From NCBI RefSeq assembly GCF_000739635.1, contig NZ_BATQ01000018.1:1-51559 (forward strand): DNA of 51,559 nt, written 5' to 3'. Each line of letters begins with the position of its first letter. The first letter of the stretch is position 1. The notes beneath the pieces are model-generated. The model was not told where the DNA came from, did no database searches, and was given only the letters and a program-made list of their open reading frames with translations. The DNA is from Verrucomicrobium sp. BvORR034. GTDB lineage: Bacteria > Verrucomicrobiota > Verrucomicrobiia > Verrucomicrobiales > Verrucomicrobiaceae. This document shows, in pieces, positions 24,424 to 33,225 of the stretch. Position numbers and translations under genes: made by a program.

Positions 24424-26184
24424 ATGTACGAAGTTATTGCAGGCATTGACCTTGGAACCACGAACTCCGCCGTTTGCGTGGTGGAAGACGGCGCGCCTCG
24501 AATCCTTCCCGTTCACGGCCAGCCCACGATGCCAAGTGCCGTGGGGCTGGACCCCACCGGGAAACTCATCGTGGGGCAGGCCGCCAAGAATCAGCAGATC
24601 TCTGCTCCAGAGCGCACCATCACCTCCATCAAGAGGCTCATGGGAGAGGACACGAAGGTCACGCTGGGTGACCGGGAGCTTTCTCCAGAGGAGGTCAGTG
24701 CGCTGATCCTTAAGGAGCTGAAGCTGGCCGCTGAGACAGAGCTGGGGGTGCCGGTGAAAAAGGCGGTGATCACGGTGCCGGCGTTCTTCAATGAGCGCCA
24801 GCGCAAGGCCACCCAGGTTGCGGGGGAGCTGGCCGGTCTGGATGTCGTCCGGATCATCAACGAACCCACTGCGGCAGCGCTCGCCTATGGGGCCGGCCGT
24901 CAGGAAGGGGAGACCATGCTGGTTTATGACCTGGGCGGCGGCACCTTCGATGTCTCTCTGGTGCGCGTGGAATCCGGGGTGGTCGAGGTGAAGGCCAGCC
25001 ATGGAGACACCCATCTGGGCGGCGATGACTTTGATGAGGAGCTTGTCCGGCTTGCCTCGGAGCGTTTTCGCTCGCGGCACCGCACGGAAGGCGAGCTCCC
25101 TGATCTGGTGCGGAGGCGGCTGAAAGGCACCATGGAGTCCGCCAAGATCCGCCTGTCTGAAGAAACCTTTGTTCAAGTGCAGGAGGAGTATTTGCAGGCC
25201 GGTCAGCACCTCGACACAGAGGTGTCACGCGCTGAGTACGAGGAAATGATCGAGCCCTGGCTGGAGAAGACGCTGACCTGCCTGCACAGCACGTTGCGTG
25301 ACGCGGGCATGACCAGCGCGGAGGTGGGCAAGATCATGCTTGTGGGCGGAGCCACACGGACGCCGGCGGTGCAGGATTTGCTCAGAGAGCGGCTGGGACT
25401 TGAGGCTCATTTTGAGATCAACCCGGATCTCATCGTCGCCATGGGGGCGGCTGTCCAGGGGGCCATCATCGCCGGGCAACCGCAGCGGGCCATTCTGGTG
25501 GACATCACTCCACATAGCTACAGCGTGGCGGTGCTGGATCAAAACGTGCAGCACAGCTTGGTCTGTGATCCGATCGTGAATCGGAACACGCCTCTTCCCG
25601 CAAAGCGGGCCAAGACTTTCTACACCCTGATCCCCGGCCAGAAAGAGGTGAATGTGGAGGTGTATCAGGGGGAGAGCGCGTTGCCCGAGGGCAATCTCCT
25701 CGTGGGAGATTTCGTTGTGTCCGGGCTTTCTCCCACTGCCCCGGAAGACAGTCCCATCATTGTAGAGTTTCACCTGGACCTCAACGGGATGCTCAAGGTC
25801 ACCGCCACGGAGAAAAGCACGCGGCTTGCCAAGACGGTGGTGCTGGATACGCGAGGACAGCACCTGCTCGACCTGAAAGCTGCCCGGGCCAATCTGGAGA
25901 GTTACTATGACGCAATCGCTGGAGATTCCGCCGAAGAGGATGGGCACTTCGACGGCGCAGACGAGGAGGACAGCGATTTGAATCAGGCGTCCTTGCTTGC
26001 TACGGCAAAATCCCTTCAGCAGCGCGCTGAGTTGCTATTGGACAAAGGTGTGTCCGATGATGACGCCGGTGAGATCCGACGCCTGCTGGATCTCATTGGT
26101 ACCGCGATCACAGGCCAGGAGTGGAGTCTGCTATCGAAGCATTCTGACGCCTTGGGCGACGTCCTGTTTTACCTCGAAGATTGA
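24424..26184 (+). CDS. HscC-like Hsp70 chaperone
   Basis: 586 residues. The ATPase domain (1-360) has the Hsp70 signatures GIDLGTTNSAV (7-17), LVYDLGGGTFDVS (166-178), NEPTAAALAYG and MLVGGATRTPAV (305-316). The substrate-binding beta domain follows (about 370-490). The C-terminal lid is short and acidic, and the EEVD-like tail of DnaK is missing. Length and lid shape fit HscC-type Hsp70 rather than DnaK. An AGGAAA ribosome-binding site lies 8 bp before ATG 24424, unusually clear for this window. It is the core of an operon with its own TPR, J-like and GrpE partners. Confidence 0.9.
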   Translation: MYEVIAGIDLGTTNSAVCVVEDGAPRILPVHGQPTMPSAVGLDPTGKLIVGQAAKNQQISAPERTITSIKRLMGEDTKVTLGDRELSPEEVSALILKELKLAAETELGVPVKKAVITVPAFFNERQRKATQVAGELAGLDVVRIINEPTAAALAYGAGRQEGETMLVYDLGGGTFDVSLVRVESGVVEVKASHGDTHLGGDDFDEELVRLASERFRSRHRTEGELPDLVRRRLKGTMESAKIRLSEETFVQVQEEYLQAGQHLDTEVSRAEYEEMIEPWLEKTLTCLHSTLRDAGMTSAEVGKIMLVGGATRTPAVQDLLRERLGLEAHFEINPDLIVAMGAAVQGAIIAGQPQRAILVDITPHSYSVAVLDQNVQHSLVCDPIVNRNTPLPAKRAKTFYTLIPGQKEVNVEVYQGESALPEGNLLVGDFVVSGLSPTAPEDSPIIVEFHLDLNGMLKVTATEKSTRLAKTVVLDTRGQHLLDLKAARANLESYYDAIAGDSAEEDGHFDGADEEDSDLNQASLLATAKSLQQRAELLLDKGVSDDDAGEIRRLLDLIGTAITGQEWSLLSKHSDALGDVLFYLED

Positions 26185-26191
26185 ATGCCCC

Positions 26192-26512
26192 ATGCCTGTG
26201 CGCTCCATCACCTGCCCTGCCTGTGGCAAGTTCAACGAGATCGAGGATGCCAACCTCGCCTGCCGTCGTTGCAGTACGGACTTGGAGCCTCTCCTGAGCC
26301 TGGATGCTGCGGCCGCAGGATTGCGACTTCTGGGAGCCCAGGCCCTCCGCCAGCAGCAGCCTGAAGAGGCTCTTGCGCTGGCGGGGCAGGCGTGGGAATT
26401 GAGCCCCAGCCGCGCCGCCGCCCAGGTGGCAATCCTCGCGTCGGTGGGATGCCGGGACTGGGAGGGGCTGATGTGCTGGAGACAGCGTCTCGCAGCCCTG
26501 TCAGGTGCTTAG
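26192..26512 (+). CDS. Zinc-ribbon protein with TPR-like tail
   Basis: 106 residues. A zinc ribbon is formed by C8-x-x-C11 and C24-x-x-C27 (TCPACGKFNE, LACRRCSTDL). The rest is helical with Ala/Leu-rich repeats (GAQALRQQQPEEALALAGQA) resembling one or two TPR units. It starts 7 bp after the Hsp70 stop, so it is probably the last gene of the chaperone operon. The function is unknown; a metal-bound adaptor is a reasonable guess. Confidence 0.75.
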   Translation: MPVRSITCPACGKFNEIEDANLACRRCSTDLEPLLSLDAAAAGLRLLGAQALRQQQPEEALALAGQAWELSPSRAAAQVAILASVGCRDWEGLMCWRQRLAALSGA

Positions 26513-26530
26513 AGCTGGCGGGGATCCCTT

Positions 26531-27304
26531 TTACAGCCGCACGGGGATGCCCTTGCTGGCCAGGTGGCGCTTCACATCGCCCACCGTGTACTCACCGAAG
26601 TGGAAGATGCTCGCGGCGAGCACGGCGTCAGCCTTGCCCTCCTGGAGGACATCCACCATGTGATCGAGATTGCCTGCGCCGCCGCTGGCAATCACGGGGA
26701 TGGTGACGGCTTCGCTCACGGCCCGGTTCAGGGGGAGGTCGTAGCCTGCCTTGGTGCCGTCAGCGTCCATGCTGGTGAGGAGAATTTCGCCCGCACCACG
26801 GCGGCAGGCCTCGGCGGCCCATTCCACGGCATCGATTTCCTGGCCATCCCGCAGGGCCAGTTTGCGTCCACCGTGGGTGTACACGGACCATGAACCCCGG
26901 TCATTGCGCTTGGCGTCGATGGCGACCACGAGGGCTTGGCAGCCGAAAGCGGCAGCGCCTTCGTCGATCACACCCGGATTAAAAAGCGCTGCGGTATTCA
27001 AACTGACTTTGTCGGCACCTGCCAGCAGCATCGTGCGCATGTCAGCCACGGTGCGGATGCCTCCGCCCACGGTAACGGGCATGAAGCAACGCTCGGCGGT
27101 GCGTTCTACCACATCAATGATCGTGCGTCTTTCATCACTGGAGGCCGTGATGTCCAGGAAGACCAGTTCGTCCGCCCCCTGGTCATTGTAGGCCACCGCA
27201 CACTCGACCGGGTCCCCGGCATCACGCAGTTCCAGGAACTTGGTGCCTTTGACGACGCGGCCGTTGTTGACGTCCAGGCAGGGGATGATGCGCTTCGTGA
27301 GCAT
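26531..27304 (-). CDS. hisF: Imidazole glycerol phosphate synthase cyclase subunit HisF
   Basis: 257 residues, a normal HisF length. The TIM barrel begins [20 protein letters not shown] with catalytic D11. The second catalytic Asp is D129 in [10 protein letters not shown]. Phosphate-binding segments [10 protein letters not shown] and [13 protein letters not shown] are complete. With HisH it converts PRFAR plus ammonia to imidazole glycerol phosphate and AICAR, in histidine synthesis. No other his gene lies next to it. The open frame runs 57 bp further upstream, but the conserved start is MLTKRI at 27304. Confidence 0.97.
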   Translation of the reverse strand: MLTKRIIPCLDVNNGRVVKGTKFLELRDAGDPVECAVAYNDQGADELVFLDITASSDERRTIIDVVERTAERCFMPVTVGGGIRTVADMRTMLLAGADKVSLNTAALFNPGVIDEGAAAFGCQALVVAIDAKRNDRGSWSVYTHGGRKLALRDGQEIDAVEWAAEACRRGAGEILLTSMDADGTKAGYDLPLNRAVSEAVTIPVIASGGAGNLDHMVDVLQEGKADAVLAASIFHFGEYTVGDVKRHLASKGIPVRL

Positions 27305-27393
27305 GAGAGACGGGTGGGAAAAGGGGAAAGGTTGAATATCTTGGTTAGACCAGATTGGCAAAAAAGCGAATCCTGCGAGAAGATGGGGCCGTC

Positions 27394-28350
27394 ATGGCCA
27401 CCGCTGTCCCCAGAAAGTCAGGCAAAAAAGAGGCTCCTACCCGTCGGGTGCCTGAGGGCATGGAGCGGTCGGAACTGGAGATGGACTTTCTCACATTCAT
27501 GGAGGTGGAACGGTCAGCCTCTCCCAAGACGTTGGAGAACTACCGGCATGCCATGAGTACGTTCCGGAAGAGTCAGCCGGCGAGCATGACGTGGGAGGCG
27601 CTCACCCCGGACGACTTTCGCCTTTATCTGTTTGAGCAGATGAAGGCGGAACTGGGCCGTTCCACCATCCGTCTGCACTTCGCCGCCCTACGGTCATTCT
27701 TCAAGTTTCTGACGCGCCGTCGGGGCCTCATCAAGAATCCTCTCCTAGAGGTGCAACTTCCCAAGCTCGAGAAGAAGCTGCCGGTGGTGCTGACGTTGAG
27801 CCAGGTGGAAACGCTGCTGAATCTGCCCCTGAACACTCCTCGTGAAAAGCAGGCTCCTGCGTGGGCTCCAGAGCGGGATGCGGCCATTCTGGAGCTGTTC
27901 TACAGCACCGGTGTTCGTATCAGTGAGCTGGCCTCCCTGAACGTGGAGGACGTGGATGTGTACTCGGAGACCCTTCGAGTGATCGGGAAGGGCAGGAAGG
28001 AGCGCATCTGCCCCGTGGGTGGTCCCGCCATCCGGGCGATGCAGCGGTATCAAAGCCGTCTGGGAGTGTATTCAGGCCCTCTCTTTCGCAGCAAGGTGGG
28101 CAAGCGCATGACGAATCAGGCCATCAACAACGTGGTGGAAAAGTACTGGAAACTCTCCGGTCTGCCCGTGCAGGTGACGCCTCACAAGCTACGGCACAGC
28201 TTTGCCACGCATTTGCTCAACAATGGCGCGGACCTGCGCAGCGTGCAGACCCTCCTGGGTCATGCCAGCCTGAGCACCACGCAGATCTACACTCACGTCA
28301 CCACTGAGCGGATGAAAGAAGTGTACGAAGATGCTCATCCTCGGGCATAA
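27394..28350 (+). CDS. XerC/XerD-type tyrosine recombinase
   Basis: 318 residues. The N-terminal SAM-like core-binding domain is at about 24-115. The catalytic domain has all six expected residues: R175 (STGVRISEL), K199 (GKGRKE), H264 and R267 (HKLRHSFATHLL), H290 (LLGHASLSTT) and nucleophile Y299 (QIYTH). The length and sequence fit host XerC/XerD, which resolve chromosome dimers at dif, better than phage integrases. XerC and XerD cannot be separated here. It is divergent from hisF with a 90 bp gap. The ATG at 27394 is preferred over TTG 27355, which would make the N-terminus longer. Confidence 0.9.
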   Translation: MATAVPRKSGKKEAPTRRVPEGMERSELEMDFLTFMEVERSASPKTLENYRHAMSTFRKSQPASMTWEALTPDDFRLYLFEQMKAELGRSTIRLHFAALRSFFKFLTRRRGLIKNPLLEVQLPKLEKKLPVVLTLSQVETLLNLPLNTPREKQAPAWAPERDAAILELFYSTGVRISELASLNVEDVDVYSETLRVIGKGRKERICPVGGPAIRAMQRYQSRLGVYSGPLFRSKVGKRMTNQAINNVVEKYWKLSGLPVQVTPHKLRHSFATHLLNNGADLRSVQTLLGHASLSTTQIYTHVTTERMKEVYEDAHPRA

Positions 28351-28459
28351 TGTGCTGGCTCCACAGTCTGAAGGCATTTCCGGGCAAAAACGTCACGGAC
28401 TTTTCCTGTCCAGCCCGGCTGAAAATGGGTGTTTGTAGGATGCCCATGCAGATTTTCCC

Positions 28460-28500
28460 GGGGTCAAAATGCAAGTGTACACTTGCAACTGTTTGACCCC
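28460..28500. promoter_or_regulatory. Strong palindromic operator upstream of the efflux genes
   Basis: The core TGCAAGTGTACACTTGCA (28470-28487) is a perfect 18 bp palindrome. It is flanked by a second inverted repeat, GGGGTCAAA (28460-28468) and TTTGACCCC (28492-28500). The nested dyad lies 86-126 bp before the adaptor start. Its form fits a TetR-family repressor site, but no TetR gene is present in the window. Confidence 0.65.
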
Positions 28501-28585
28501 TTCGGACGTACAGCCATTACCCCGCTTTCGCTGGATGGCGGGTGGTCCAACCTGCAGGGCTGGCAAAATACCCCACGAATTTCAC

Positions 28586-29791
28586 ATGATCCAACGCGCT
28601 CCATTGTTCCTTCTCGCGGTTGCAGGCCTGTCTGGCCTGGCCATCACCTCATGCCAGAAAAAGGCCAGCGGCACAGCTGGCGCGGCATCCACCCCCAAGG
28701 TCACCGTGGCAGCACCGGTCGTGAAGAAGATCATGGAGTGGGACGAGTTTGTGGGACGTCTGGAGTCGCCCAAGATGGTGAACCTGCGCGCCCGCGTGGG
28801 CGGCTATCTGGAGAAGATCCATTTCAAGGAAGGTGCTGAGGTCAATGCTGGCGATCTGCTGGTGACGATCGACCCCCGACCCTACGAAGCCGCCGTGGAA
28901 GGTGCCAAAGCCGAGCTGGACCGCAATCGGACCCGTTCGGAACTGGCCCGCAATGAATCCAAACGGGCGGAAACGTTGATCAAATCCCGCGCCATTGCGG
29001 CAGAGGACTATGATTCCCGGCTCAAGGCCGCCGCCGAAGCCGATGCCGCCGTGCGGGTGGCGGATGCAGCGCTCAAAACGGCCCAGCTGAATCTGGAGTT
29101 CACCAGCGTGCGCGCGCCCATCAGCGGCCGCATCAGCAATGCCCCTGTCACAGAAGGGAACCTCGTGACCGGCGGTGAGAAGGATTCCACGCTGCTGACG
29201 ACGATTGTTTCCTTGGACCCGATCTATTGTTATATCGAGGTGGATGAACAGAGCGCGCTGAAGTACCGCCAGCTCTACCGCGACGGCAAACGCCGCAGCG
29301 CGATCTTTGAAACCGTGGAAGCCCAGATGGGCCTCTCCAACGAGGCCGGATTCCCACGCAAGGGCATCATCGACTTCGTGGACAACCAGCTCCGCCCTGA
29401 CACCGGCACCATTCGGTCTCGCGGTGTGTTTGCCAATGCCGACAAGCTGATGGCCCCCGGCTTCTTCGCCCGTGTCCGCATCCCAGGTTCAGGAGAATAC
29501 GAAGCCTTCCTGGTGCGCGACAACGCCATCGGCAATGATCAGGGCCGCACCTATGTCTTCGTCATCAACGGCGAGAACAAGGCCGAGTACCGCCCCGTCG
29601 AGGTGGGTCCGATGGAAGACGGCCTCCGCGTCGTCCGCTCCGGCCTGAAGGCGGGTGAGAAAGTCGTCATCAACGGCCTCATGAACATCCGCAACGGCGT
29701 GAGCGTAGCCGCCACCGAGGAGCCGATGGCGCTGCCGGGTGCTGGTTCTCCCAAGGCAGAAGTGACCGCATCAGCGGCGCCTAAAAATTAG
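28586..29791 (+). CDS. RND efflux periplasmic adaptor lipoprotein (AcrA-like)
   Basis: 401 residues. A lipoprotein signal ends at LAITSC, with C23 as the likely lipidated residue. The barrel-sandwich and hairpin region follows: RARVGGYLEKIHFKEGAEVN and GDLLVTIDPRPYEAAV, then a coiled-coil hairpin (about 95-165) and TSVRAPISGRISNAPVTEG. The C-terminal membrane-proximal domain is complete (GLKAGEKVVINGLMNIRNG). It links the inner-membrane pump to an outer-membrane channel. The start at 28586 is chosen for the lipoprotein signal; longer frames lack one. The permease gene follows after 83 bp. No outer-membrane factor is encoded nearby. Confidence 0.92.
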   Translation: MIQRAPLFLLAVAGLSGLAITSCQKKASGTAGAASTPKVTVAAPVVKKIMEWDEFVGRLESPKMVNLRARVGGYLEKIHFKEGAEVNAGDLLVTIDPRPYEAAVEGAKAELDRNRTRSELARNESKRAETLIKSRAIAAEDYDSRLKAAAEADAAVRVADAALKTAQLNLEFTSVRAPISGRISNAPVTEGNLVTGGEKDSTLLTTIVSLDPIYCYIEVDEQSALKYRQLYRDGKRRSAIFETVEAQMGLSNEAGFPRKGIIDFVDNQLRPDTGTIRSRGVFANADKLMAPGFFARVRIPGSGEYEAFLVRDNAIGNDQGRTYVFVINGENKAEYRPVEVGPMEDGLRVVRSGLKAGEKVVINGLMNIRNGVSVAATEEPMALPGAGSPKAEVTASAAPKN

Positions 29792-29819
29792 GAATTCTGA
29801 ATTAGGAATTAGGAATGAG
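29787..29819. repeat. Short AT-rich tandem repeat in the adaptor-permease gap
   Basis: Three imperfect units of AATTAGGAATT-like sequence start at the adaptor stop codon, which itself is in the first unit. It is conspicuously AT-rich in GC-rich surroundings. No function is assigned. Confidence 0.6.
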
Positions 29820-29874
29820 ATCCGACACGTGGTGCTGACACCGCGGATCGCAAAAATTACCCCTCTCTTATTTC

Positions 29875-32800
29875 ATGAATTTGCCGAAGTTTTTCGTAGA
29901 CCGCCCCGTGTTTGCGGCCGTGGTGAGCATTGTCATCACGCTTTTGGGTGGACTGGCTTATTTCCAATTGCCCGTTTCTCAGTATCCGGAAGTGGTCCCT
30001 CCTACGGTGGTGGTGAGTGCAACCTATCCTGGTGCCAACGCTGAGGTGCTTGCGGACACGGTGGCGACACCACTGGAACAGGAAATCAACGGGGTGGAGA
30101 ACATGTTGTATCTCTCCTCGTCTTCGACCAGTGACGGTCGATTGTCGATCACCGTGACCTTCAAGCTGGGTACGGACTTGAACCAGGCACAGGTGCTGGT
30201 GCAGAACCGTGTGAATGCGGCGCTGCCGCGTCTGCCGGAAGAGGTTCGCCGACTTGGGGTGACGGCTCTCAAGCGGTCGCCAGATTTGACGATGGCCATT
30301 CAGTTCTACTCGCCCGATGACACGCGAGATGTGTTGTATTTGGCGAACTATGTGAACCTGCAGGTGCAGAACCGCATTGCCCGTGTGCCCGGCGTGGCGG
30401 AGGCCTCCACATTAGGCGGCCTGGACTTCACGATGCGCATCTGGCTGGATCCGGAGAAGCTGGCGGTGCGCAATCTGACGGCGGGTGATGTGGTCAGTGC
30501 CATCCGCGAGCAGAACGTGCAGGTGGCTGCGGGCCAGTTGGGTCAACCGCCTGCTCCCAGCGGACTGCAGTTCCAGTACACGCTCACTACGCAGGGACGT
30601 CTGCGCAGCGCGGAGCAGTTCGGTCGTATCGTGTTGCGTACGGGGGGCAGTGGGGATGTGATCCGTCTGCAAGACGTGGCCCGTATCGAGCTGGGTGGGA
30701 AGGATTATGCCGTGAAGAGCTATCGCGACGGCAAGAACTCGGTCTCACTGCGGGTGTTCCAGCTTCCCGGTACGAACGCGCTCCAGACCTCTGACGCCGT
30801 GTATGCGGCCATGGAGGACATCAGCAAGCGCTTCCCGCCTGGTGTGGACTACAGCATCAACTACGACCCGACGAAGTTCGTGCGCTCCTCCATGAAGGCG
30901 GTGCTTCACACCCTGGTGGAAGCCGTGCTGCTGGTGGTGCTGGTGGTGGTGGTCTTCCTGCAGAGCTGGCGCGCTTCTGTGATTCCGCTCCTTGCCGTGC
31001 CGGTGTCGCTGGTGGGTACCCTGGCGGTGATGTCAGCCTTCGGGTTCTCGTTAAACAACCTCTCTCTTTTCGGTCTGGTGCTGGCCATCGGGATTGTGGT
31101 GGATGATGCCATCGTGGTGGTGGAAAACGTGGAACGGTATCTGGCCAAGGGCTTCACACCCCGAGAGGCCACCCTGAGGGCCATGAAGGAAGTGACCGGC
31201 CCTGTGGTGGCCATCGCCCTGGTGCTCTGCGCGGTGTTCGTGCCGACCGCCTTCCTGGGCGGCATCACGGGTGAGTTCTACCGCCAGTTCGCCCTTACCA
31301 TCGCGGCGTCCACGGTGATCTCCGCGATCAACTCGCTCACGCTTTCCCCGGCGCTGGCCGCGCTGCTCCTCCGGCACCACGAGGCCAAGCCGGACATCAT
31401 GACGAGGATCATCGAAGGGCTCCTGGGCTGGTTCTTCCGCATCTTCAACCGGGTCTTCGGCGCCATGTCGGAGATGTATGCCAAGAGCATCGCGAAGGTC
31501 ATCCGTCATGCCATCCTGTCCTTGCTGATCTATGGTGGCTTGATCGCCTTTGCCGTACACGCTTTCAAGAAGGTGCCCACCGGCTTCATTCCGGCCCAGG
31601 ACATGGGTTATTTCATGACGGTGATCCAGCTGCCGGACGGGGCCTCCTTCGAGCGCTCTGACGAAATCGTGCGCCGGGTGGATGCCCTCGCTCGCGAGAC
31701 TCCCGGGGTGGCCCACACCTTCGCCATCTCCGGCTACTCGAACGTGCTTCAGGCCAACCAGAGCAATCTGGGCGCCTGCTTCATCATTCCTGATGAGTTC
31801 GAGAATCGCACCGATCCCTCGCTCAGTGCCGATGCTCTGATGGCCACGCTGCGCAAGAAGTTTGCCGATATCCAGGAAGCACGTGTGCTCGTCCTTCCGC
31901 CGCCGCCGTTGCGTGGTCTCGGTAACGCCGGGGGCTTCAAGCTCCAGGTGGAAGACCTGAACAACGCCGGTCTGCCCGCCCTGGAAGCTGCCACGCGCAA
32001 GTTCCTGGACGCCCTGACCGCCGAACCTGGGTTCTCCTCCATGATCACCGGCTTCCGGTCGAACAACCCGCAGTTTAACCTGGTGATCGATCGCGAGCGG
32101 GCCAAGACGATGAACGTCTCCATCTCCGCAATCAACGACACCCTCCAGACCTATCTGGGCTCGACGTATGTGAACGACTTCAACCTCTTCGGCCGCACCT
32201 GGCAGGTGATGGCTATGGCGGAGCCGGCGAATCGTATGAAGCCGGAGGATATTGGGCGTCTGCGCACCCGGAACATGAACGGGGAAATGGTGCCCCTGGG
32301 AGCCCTGGTGAAGGTGGAGCGTATCGGCGGTGCGGATCGTGTGCAGCGGTACAACATGTTTGTCTCGTCCGACATCAGCGGCAGCACCTCGGCGGAAATC
32401 AGTTCGGGGGAGATGATCCAACGGGTGGACGAGCTGGCCAAACAGCATTTGCCGGAGGGCTTCGATTATGAGTGGACCGACCTCACCTATCAGCAGATCC
32501 TGGCGGGGAACTCCATCGTGTACATCTTCCCGCTGTGCGTGCTGTTTGTCTTCCTCGTGCTCTCTGCCCAGTATGAGAGCTGGGCCCTGCCGCTGGCGGT
32601 GATCTTGATCGTGCCGATGTGTCTCCTCAGCGCCATCGGCGGGGTGTGGATTTCGGGCATGGACAATAACATCTTCACCCAGATCGGTCTGGTGGTGCTG
32701 GTGGGTCTGGCGTCGAAGAACGCCATTCTCATCGTGGAGTTCGCGCGACAGCAGCAGGACCTGGGCATGTCCCGGTTCGATGCGGCAGTCGAGGCCTGCC

Positions 32801-33078
32801 GACTGCGTCTCCGTCCCATCTTGATGACGAGCTTCGCCTTCATCCTCGGTGTGTTGCCACTCGTGCTGGCCAAGGGGGCTGGCGCGGAAATGCGTAACGC
32901 GCTGGGGACGGCCGTGTTCTACGGCATGCTCGGGGTCACCTTCTTCGGCTTGATTTTCACCCCGGTCTTCTACGTGGTGATCGCCAAGTTCATGAAGGAT
33001 CGCAAGGAGATCAAGGACACCCCAGAGTCCCTGAAGCTGCCCCACACGGTGCCTCATGGTACTCCTGAGGGGGCGTAA
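29875..33078 (+). CDS. RND multidrug efflux permease (AcrB-like, HAE1 family)
   Basis: 1067 residues, the normal size of AcrB-type pumps. The N-terminus MNLPKFFVDRPVFAAVVSIV and the repeated 6+6 helix layout with two large periplasmic loops are typical. The proton-relay aspartates are present in GIVVDDAIVVVENVERYL, and the matching Lys is in GLASKNAILIVEFARQ. Such pumps export drugs, bile-like compounds or lipids using the proton gradient. The specificity cannot be inferred. It is co-directional with the adaptor gene. A strong stem-loop lies after the stop. Confidence 0.95.
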   Translation: MNLPKFFVDRPVFAAVVSIVITLLGGLAYFQLPVSQYPEVVPPTVVVSATYPGANAEVLADTVATPLEQEINGVENMLYLSSSSTSDGRLSITVTFKLGTDLNQAQVLVQNRVNAALPRLPEEVRRLGVTALKRSPDLTMAIQFYSPDDTRDVLYLANYVNLQVQNRIARVPGVAEASTLGGLDFTMRIWLDPEKLAVRNLTAGDVVSAIREQNVQVAAGQLGQPPAPSGLQFQYTLTTQGRLRSAEQFGRIVLRTGGSGDVIRLQDVARIELGGKDYAVKSYRDGKNSVSLRVFQLPGTNALQTSDAVYAAMEDISKRFPPGVDYSINYDPTKFVRSSMKAVLHTLVEAVLLVVLVVVVFLQSWRASVIPLLAVPVSLVGTLAVMSAFGFSLNNLSLFGLVLAIGIVVDDAIVVVENVERYLAKGFTPREATLRAMKEVTGPVVAIALVLCAVFVPTAFLGGITGEFYRQFALTIAASTVISAINSLTLSPALAALLLRHHEAKPDIMTRIIEGLLGWFFRIFNRVFGAMSEMYAKSIAKVIRHAILSLLIYGGLIAFAVHAFKKVPTGFIPAQDMGYFMTVIQLPDGASFERSDEIVRRVDALARETPGVAHTFAISGYSNVLQANQSNLGACFIIPDEFENRTDPSLSADALMATLRKKFADIQEARVLVLPPPPLRGLGNAGGFKLQVEDLNNAGLPALEAATRKFLDALTAEPGFSSMITGFRSNNPQFNLVIDRERAKTMNVSISAINDTLQTYLGSTYVNDFNLFGRTWQVMAMAEPANRMKPEDIGRLRTRNMNGEMVPLGALVKVERIGGADRVQRYNMFVSSDISGSTSAEISSGEMIQRVDELAKQHLPEGFDYEWTDLTYQQILAGNSIVYIFPLCVLFVFLVLSAQYESWALPLAVILIVPMCLLSAIGGVWISGMDNNIFTQIGLVVLVGLASKNAILIVEFARQQQDLGMSRFDAAVEACRLRLRPILMTSFAFILGVLPLVLAKGAGAEMRNALGTAVFYGMLGVTFFGLIFTPVFYVVIAKFMKDRKEIKDTPESLKLPHTVPHGTPEGA

Positions 33079-33104
33079 GGGCTTCCCGGGGATTGAATTT
33101 GTGC

Positions 33105-33138
33105 CGGTTGCTGGCAGCTTAGTTGCTGCCCGCAACCG
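33105..33138 (+). terminator. Stem-loop after the efflux permease gene
   Basis: A 14 bp stem with one mismatch (CGGTTGCTGGCAGC against GCTGCCCGCAACCG) and a 6-base loop begins 27 bp after the stop. No T-run follows, so it may be a transcript-protecting hairpin or an atypical terminator. Confidence 0.5.
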
Positions 33139-33225
33139 CTCGGCAGGCCGAAAGAACGGGCACTGGCGTGCGTATCCTATATCCGTGGCCGCCCGTTTCT
33201 CACTCTGCTGCGGAATCCCCTCCCG

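Noticed and set aside
27394-28350. Phage integrase marking a mobile element
   Set aside because: The length, motifs and housekeeping neighbours fit a chromosomal XerC/XerD. No phage genes or attachment-site repeats were noticed.
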